Assembly: GCA_000434215.1 (NCBI GenBank)
Contig: HF999741.1
Location: forward strand, 62,140-81,394
DNA length: 19,255 nt
Direction: 5' to 3'
Origin: Bacteroides sp. CAG:144
GTDB taxonomy: Bacteria > Bacteroidota > Bacteroidia > Bacteroidales > UBA11471
Shown: piece by piece, positions 15,633 to 19,255 of the stretch
Position numbering within the stretch: position 1 is the stretch's first letter
How the letters are laid out: the number at the start of each line of letters is the position of its first letter
Notes under the pieces: model-generated
The model's input: only the letters and a program-made list of their open reading frames with translations
Database searches by the model: none
What the model was told of the DNA's origin: nothing
Position numbers and translations under genes: made by a program

Positions 15633-16008
15633 TCTGATGAAAGAAGCTCTCGCCCGGAGACAATCCGCAGGATTATCTCCCGACTTTACGGCTCGTACAC
15701 TATTACGACTGCAACGTGAAAAAGCGAGAAAAGAACATCGTACCGAAATATGGGGGCTTATAACGATATCAGTGATCTCGCTGGCACTCGTCGTCTCGGT
15801 AGGGTTTATACTCTATTTTTACGATATACTCCCTTCAAAAGAAAACGTAAACGATATTCTCCTGACGATAAAAAGAAATTTCAAACTCTACCTTGTCGAG
15901 AGCCTGCCATACTACGGACTGGCACTCCTTGCCGGCATACTTTTATTTGCCGACTACTTGTGGAGAAAACACTGGTACAATTCCCGACGAAAAGCGTCCG
16001 ACACATAA
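15610..16008 (+). CDS. Small two-helix membrane protein, candidate anti-sigma factor
   Basis: A 132-aa protein starting 23 bp inside the end of the sigma gene. Residues 1-45 are cytosolic-looking and basic (LSPDFTARTLLRLQREKARKEHR), resembling the short segment found in membrane proteins encoded behind sigma-24 genes in Bacteroides. Hydrophobic helices lie at about 48-71 and 100-117, with a short loop between. There is no zinc-binding HxxxCxxC anti-sigma motif. The overlap and topology suggest that it holds the sigma factor at the membrane, which is inference from context. It is the last gene before a 500-bp gap. Confidence 0.7.
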   Translation: METNRYHDLMKEALARRQSAGLSPDFTARTLLRLQREKARKEHRTEIWGLITISVISLALVVSVGFILYFYDILPSKENVNDILLTIKRNFKLYLVESLPYYGLALLAGILLFADYLWRKHWYNSRRKASDT

Positions 16009-16184
16009 TCCTCTCACATACATACTTCTTGTACACTTCGCCCGACAATTACCGATCTTTATGGTCGTCGTACAAATTAAAGAGAGGGAATATCTGATTT
16101 AGGCAGACAGACTTTGCAAAACCGTGCATCGGATTGAATTGGCGAAATGTCAGCAAAATAAAAAACGGACTTCCATGTGTATAT

Positions 16185-16378
16185 GAGATTCCTCGTCGGG
16201 TTTACCCCCTCTCTGGCATGACTCAACTGTCATGCCGAACGCAGCATAAGCGAAGTGAAAAATATCCTTTTCACAGTCCTCACGGTGCAATGTCATTCTG
16301 AATGGAACGAAGTGAAATGAAGAATCTCCCACAAAGAGAATGTATTGCAAGAGATCTCTCACCTGTGTTCGATACGAC
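16185..16378. repeat. Second cluster of the dispersed ~35-bp repeat
   Basis: Four copies of the unit described at 8456-8930: forward copies at 16228-16266 and 16291-16328, inverse copies at 16185-16222 (poor) and 16351-16378. The pair 16291-16328 / 16351-16378 faces each other with a 22-bp gap. The cluster lies between the sigma operon and the thrC terminator. The remainder of this gap (16009-16184) shows no gene or structure that I can support. Confidence 0.75.
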
Positions 16379-16447
16379 CAATATTTGGCCCTTATCCTCG
16401 AATCGGAGGCCACGAAAGAAATCAATGCATAGGCCGTATAAAGCAAA

Positions 16448-16483
16448 AAGGGGGTATCAAAGACAACACAATGACACCCCCTT
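16448..16483 (-). terminator. Terminator of thrC, probably bidirectional
   Basis: Arms 16448-16459 and 16472-16483 pair over 12 positions with one mismatch around five G-C pairs. It lies 22 bp beyond the thrC stop codon on the minus strand, where it is followed by CTTTTTGC. On the plus strand it is followed by CTTTTTTTAT, so it would also stop transcripts arriving from the sigma operon. Confidence 0.85.
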
Positions 16484-16505
16484 CTTTTTTTATCTTACCA
16501 CGTCT

Positions 16506-17807
16506 TTACTTTCCTAACAAATAACGTTTGAAATGCGTAAAGTCCGACGATAATTCAACGCTCCGCTTTTTGCCCTGCATAAAACGCTGCAACGTATCGG
16601 GAATATCCACTTTTTCCCCAATGATTTCTTCTACCGTCCCGAGGAACTTGGCCGGGTGTGCCGTTTCGAGAAAAACCCCGGTTTCTCCGGGTTTCAATCC
16701 TTCCGACAAAGCCCTATACCCGCATGTACCATGCGGATCGAGGAGATAATGGCAACGCCGATAAACATCAGCAAGTGTTTCACGTATCTGCTCGTCGGTA
16801 TAGGAGGCCCCACTGATTTCGGCACAAACAGCGTCGTGAGAACCACCATACAAGTCGAGAATCCGCGCAAAATTACTGGGTGCCCCCACGTCCATCGCAT
16901 TGGCAAGCGTAGATACCGAAGGTTTCGGCTCATACTTACCCGAACGAAGATATTGCAGGAAAATATCGTTACGATTATTAGCCGCTATAAAACGTCTCAC
17001 TGGCAACCCCATACGTTTGGCAAAAAGGCCGGCTGTAATATTCCCGAAGTTGCCACTGGGCACACACATCACGATATTATCGGCCATACCCTGTTTGAGC
17101 AACTGGGCATAAGCATAAAAATAATAAAACGATTGCGGCAGGAAACGTGCCACATTGATGGAATTGGCCGAAGTAAGATTCATCATCTTATTCAAATCCT
17201 TATCCATAAACGCACTCTTTACCAGAGCCTGACAATCATCGAACGTCCCATCGATTTCAAGGGCTGTAATATTCCGGCCCAGTGTCGTAAATTGCTTTTC
17301 TTGTATTTCGCTTACCTTGCCTTTGGGATAAAGCACATACACATGTATGCCCGGTACGCCGAGAAAGCCGTTGGCGACGGCACTTCCCGTATCGCCCGAC
17401 GTAGCAACCAAGACATTGACTTCCTTATTTCCTTTCCGCTCGATAAAATAACCGAGCAGACGCGCCATGAAACGCGCCCCCACATCTTTGAATGCCAACG
17501 TGGGACCGTGAAAAAGTTCGAGACTGTATATCGAGTCATGCACCCTTACCAAAGGAATATCGAAGCTAAGGGTATCGTAAACGATATTTTTAAGTACATC
17601 GGCCTCTACGTCCTCTCCGAAAAATGCTTCGGCTACAATAAAAGAAATTTCCCGAAGAGACATTTCTCCCATATTATGGAAAAAGGCGGGAGGAAGTCGT
17701 TTTATTTTTTCGGGCATATACAACCCTTTATCCGGGGCCAGCCCTTTTACCACAGCCTCTTCGAGCGAGGCGGGCGGTGTCTGCTTATTGGTACTGTAAT
17801 ATTGCAT
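16506..17807 (-). CDS. thrC: Threonine synthase
   Basis: A PLP enzyme converting O-phosphohomoserine to threonine. At 433 aa it has the length of the class I (bacterial/fungal-type) enzyme. Seen directly: the N-terminal MQYYSTN-type start, the PLP lysine Lys107 in HGPTLAFKDVGARFM, VATSGDTGSA at about 134-143, and the phosphate-binding VPSGNFGN at about 249-256. The C-terminal HGTCGY and ETAHPAKF segments also fit. The ATG at 17807 is the natural start. The ApgM-like gene lies 355 bp upstream on the same strand, the usual partner in Bacteroidales threonine clusters (thrA expected beyond the window). A promoter-like -7 element and a leader hairpin in the gap suggest it can be transcribed on its own. 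Confidence 0.96.
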   Translation of the reverse strand: MQYYSTNKQTPPASLEEAVVKGLAPDKGLYMPEKIKRLPPAFFHNMGEMSLREISFIVAEAFFGEDVEADVLKNIVYDTLSFDIPLVRVHDSIYSLELFHGPTLAFKDVGARFMARLLGYFIERKGNKEVNVLVATSGDTGSAVANGFLGVPGIHVYVLYPKGKVSEIQEKQFTTLGRNITALEIDGTFDDCQALVKSAFMDKDLNKMMNLTSANSINVARFLPQSFYYFYAYAQLLKQGMADNIVMCVPSGNFGNITAGLFAKRMGLPVRRFIAANNRNDIFLQYLRSGKYEPKPSVSTLANAMDVGAPSNFARILDLYGGSHDAVCAEISGASYTDEQIRETLADVYRRCHYLLDPHGTCGYRALSEGLKPGETGVFLETAHPAKFLGTVEEIIGEKVDIPDTLQRFMQGKKRSVELSSDFTHFKRYLLGK

Positions 17808-17828
17808 GATTATTTATCTTATTACTTT

Positions 17829-17857
17829 GGAGTCCTTTTTCCGGAGAAAAGGATTCC
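17829..17857 (-). other. Hairpin in the thrC leader
   Basis: Arms 17829-17839 and 17847-17857 pair over 11 positions with one G-T wobble around a 7-base loop. It lies 21 bp before the thrC start codon and within the predicted transcript. No T tract follows and no leader peptide with threonine codons was seen, so classical attenuation is not supported. Confidence 0.5.
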
Positions 17858-17880
17858 AGAAGAGCTTGCGGCTACCGATA

Positions 17881-17888
17881 CAAAGATA
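17881..17888 (-). promoter_or_regulatory. -7 promoter element upstream of thrC
   Basis: The minus strand reads TATCTTTG here, a perfect TAnnTTTG match, 73 bp before the thrC start. I find no good TTTG at 19-21 bp upstream, so the promoter call is moderate. Confidence 0.5.
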
Positions 17889-18162
17889 GATTTTTTTCCG
17901 GGAACAGCTTCTTAAAAGAAGTTCTTTTTACGGGCATACAAAGCAGAATATTCTTGAAATATTCCAACAAGCGTTTCAATTATTTACTTATCACATTTTT
18001 AAAGATTAATTGAAAAGCCTCCTTTTTCTTAAATGCGGGAAAAGTTCTGCATTTTTAAGTGCCAAGAGCTTCTCTGCTCCACTGCAAGCCATAGCCTCGA
18101 CAGGAAAAAGTCGAGCATTAAATGTAAAGCTCGTAACTCTTTCCTCATACACTTCCTCTATC
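17889..18162. other. Spacer between the ApgM-like gene and thrC
   Basis: No convincing gene. Two small stems are visible: CTTCTT/AAGAAG at 17908-17921 and CTCGAC/GTCGAG around 18105-18125. A minus-strand frame (18006-18308) continues past the ApgM-like stop for about 52 codons in another frame; I do not accept it as a gene. No clean terminator for the ApgM-like gene was found, so read-through into thrC is possible. Confidence 0.5.
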
Positions 18163-19255
18163 CTATTCGGGGTCGGCAAAAAAAGCATGAATAAATTCAT
18201 TACCCGACAATGTTCCATAATACCCGTCGGACACGCTATCTTCGTCATAAACCTGTACCGAGTCGGGGGTTTCCCCGGGTTTGTAAATAACAAACGGTAT
18301 AGGGGCATTGGTATGTGTTTTCAACCGGCAGGGCGTCGGGTGATCGGGCAAAAGGGCGATCGTCAAAGGCTCTCCAAAAGAATCGGCCGCACTGAGCAAC
18401 GGGCGGAGTACCCGATGATCGAGATATTCGACAGTCGTCTTCTTCAATTCGGCATTGCCCTCGTGGCCGGCCTCATCGCTCGCCTCGATATGCAGATAAA
18501 CGAAATCATCGGTTTTCAATGCTTCGATCGCAGCAGCTACTTTCCCTTCATAATCGGTATCATAAAGACCCGTAGCACCGGGCACATCGATAGAACGTAA
18601 TCCGGCATATACGCCGATACCCTTGATAAGGTCAACCGCCGAAATAACCGCACCACTCTTGATCCCGAAATGAGAAGACAAGGGTTCCATACATGGCTTA
18701 TATCCGGGCGACCACGGCCAAATGCTATTGGCCATATCTTTTCCCTCGGCCTTGCGGCGCAAGTTCACCGGATGCAAGGGAAGAATCTCCTGAGAACGTA
18801 TAATCAGACGGTTTATCAGATAAGCCGTATCGGTTGCTTTCGGATCGAGAGGCCGCACCAATACATCTCGGAAAGGTGCTCCGGGCACATCATGGGGAGG
18901 GGTACAATGCAAATGCTTGTCGCCACCTTTGATTTTCAGCAAATGCCGATAAGAGACTCCGGGATAGAAGTGTACAATTTCATCACCCAACTCCTGCTGA
19001 AGAACGTCAATGAGCTCATGAGCTTCTTCGCTCGAAATATGCCCGGCCGAATGGTTCTTTATTTTTCCGTCCTCGATGCAGATAAGATTACATCGCATGG
19101 CCATTTCACCGGGAAGAATATCCACCCCCATACTGGCGGCTTCGAGTGAACCGCGCCCCTCAAACACCGTCGGCAAGTCATATCCCAAAATAGCCATATT
19201 GGCAATTTCACTTCCCGGCTCGAAACCGGCTGGCACGGTATGCAATCTGCCGCAC
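18163..19255 (-). CDS. ApgM-family protein, proposed homoserine kinase of the threonine cluster (5' end outside window)
   Basis: A member of the alkaline-phosphatase superfamily usually annotated as cofactor-independent phosphoglycerate mutase. The frame runs off the window edge; about 363 of some 400 residues are present and only the N-terminal DG metal-site segment is missing. Seen: GFEPGSEIANMAILGYD with the nucleophile-type Ser, HLHCTPPHDVPGAPF, the ligand region LHIEASDEAGHEGN, and the late metal-site segment LLPDHPTPCRLKTHTNAPIPFVIY. Known from family work (TIGR02535): in bacteria without ThrB such proteins sit beside thrC and thrA and are proposed to phosphorylate homoserine. The thrC gene downstream supports that reading here. 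A glycolytic mutase is the alternative. Confidence 0.85.
   Translation of the reverse strand, partial: CGRLHTVPAGFEPGSEIANMAILGYDLPTVFEGRGSLEAASMGVDILPGEMAMRCNLICIEDGKIKNHSAGHISSEEAHELIDVLQQELGDEIVHFYPGVSYRHLLKIKGGDKHLHCTPPHDVPGAPFRDVLVRPLDPKATDTAYLINRLIIRSQEILPLHPVNLRRKAEGKDMANSIWPWSPGYKPCMEPLSSHFGIKSGAVISAVDLIKGIGVYAGLRSIDVPGATGLYDTDYEGKVAAAIEALKTDDFVYLHIEASDEAGHEGNAELKKTTVEYLDHRVLRPLLSAADSFGEPLTIALLPDHPTPCRLKTHTNAPIPFVIYKPGETPDSVQVYDEDSVSDGYYGTLSGNEFIHAFFADPE

Noticed and set aside
16656..17915. Plus-strand open frame of 419 codons opposite thrC
   Set aside because: It lies antisense to a clear threonine synthase gene; the product is rich in His/Arg/Ile without recognisable domain, as expected of a shadow frame.
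18006..18308. Minus-strand 100-codon frame overlapping the end of the ApgM-like gene
   Set aside because: Its first half is out of frame inside a conserved gene and the rest has no family resemblance; retained only as a low-interest observation.

Overview
The window looks like a chromosomal segment of a Bacteroidales bacterium. A family such as Barnesiellaceae or Porphyromonadaceae is possible, but the exact genus is not determinable by eye. Reasons: the gene set and order (coaX, outer-membrane barrel, LptC lipoprotein, CNNM/CorC transporter, membrane-anchored parvulin) is Bacteroidales-like; genes lack clear Shine-Dalgarno sites; several promoters fit the Bacteroidetes housekeeping pattern TTTG-N19-21-TAnnTTTG; and threonine synthase is paired with an ApgM-like protein rather than a ThrB kinase.

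Left part (1-8360), envelope and core functions: the 3' end of coaX overlaps an outer-membrane beta-barrel gene, followed by lptC, which overlaps a CNNM/CorC-type transporter by ATGA, then a 703-aa PpiD/SurA-like chaperone-isomerase ended by a 16-bp terminator hairpin. rlmN and pdxA follow, each with its own recognisable promoter. pdxA ends in a 15-bp terminator hairpin.

Middle (8361-14213), accessory: about 700 bp without genes holds roughly nine copies of a ~35-bp unit in both orientations. Next come a PadR-type repressor preceded by a perfect 12-bp palindrome, a PspC-domain membrane protein, and three paralogous exported proteins of about 360 aa. The second and third carry HExxH plus a downstream EES motif, as in gluzincin metallopeptidases; the first has lost both histidines. 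The second and third genes converge and share perfect inverted blocks of 84 and 118 bp inside otherwise diverged sequence.

Right-centre (14369-16008), a probable self-controlled ECF sigma system: a sigma factor overlaps a two-helix membrane protein (possible anti-sigma) and is divergent from a three-helix DUF6249-like membrane protein. The space between the divergent genes contains two mirror-image sites TGTAAC-N16-CGTCTAA, a very good fit to paired ECF promoters.

Right (16009-19255): a second cluster of the dispersed repeat, a bidirectional terminator, then on the minus strand thrC and, upstream of it, an ApgM-family gene cut by the window edge. That gene is probably the proposed non-orthologous homoserine kinase feeding threonine synthase. 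No tRNA, rRNA, CRISPR array, transposase or phage gene was seen.
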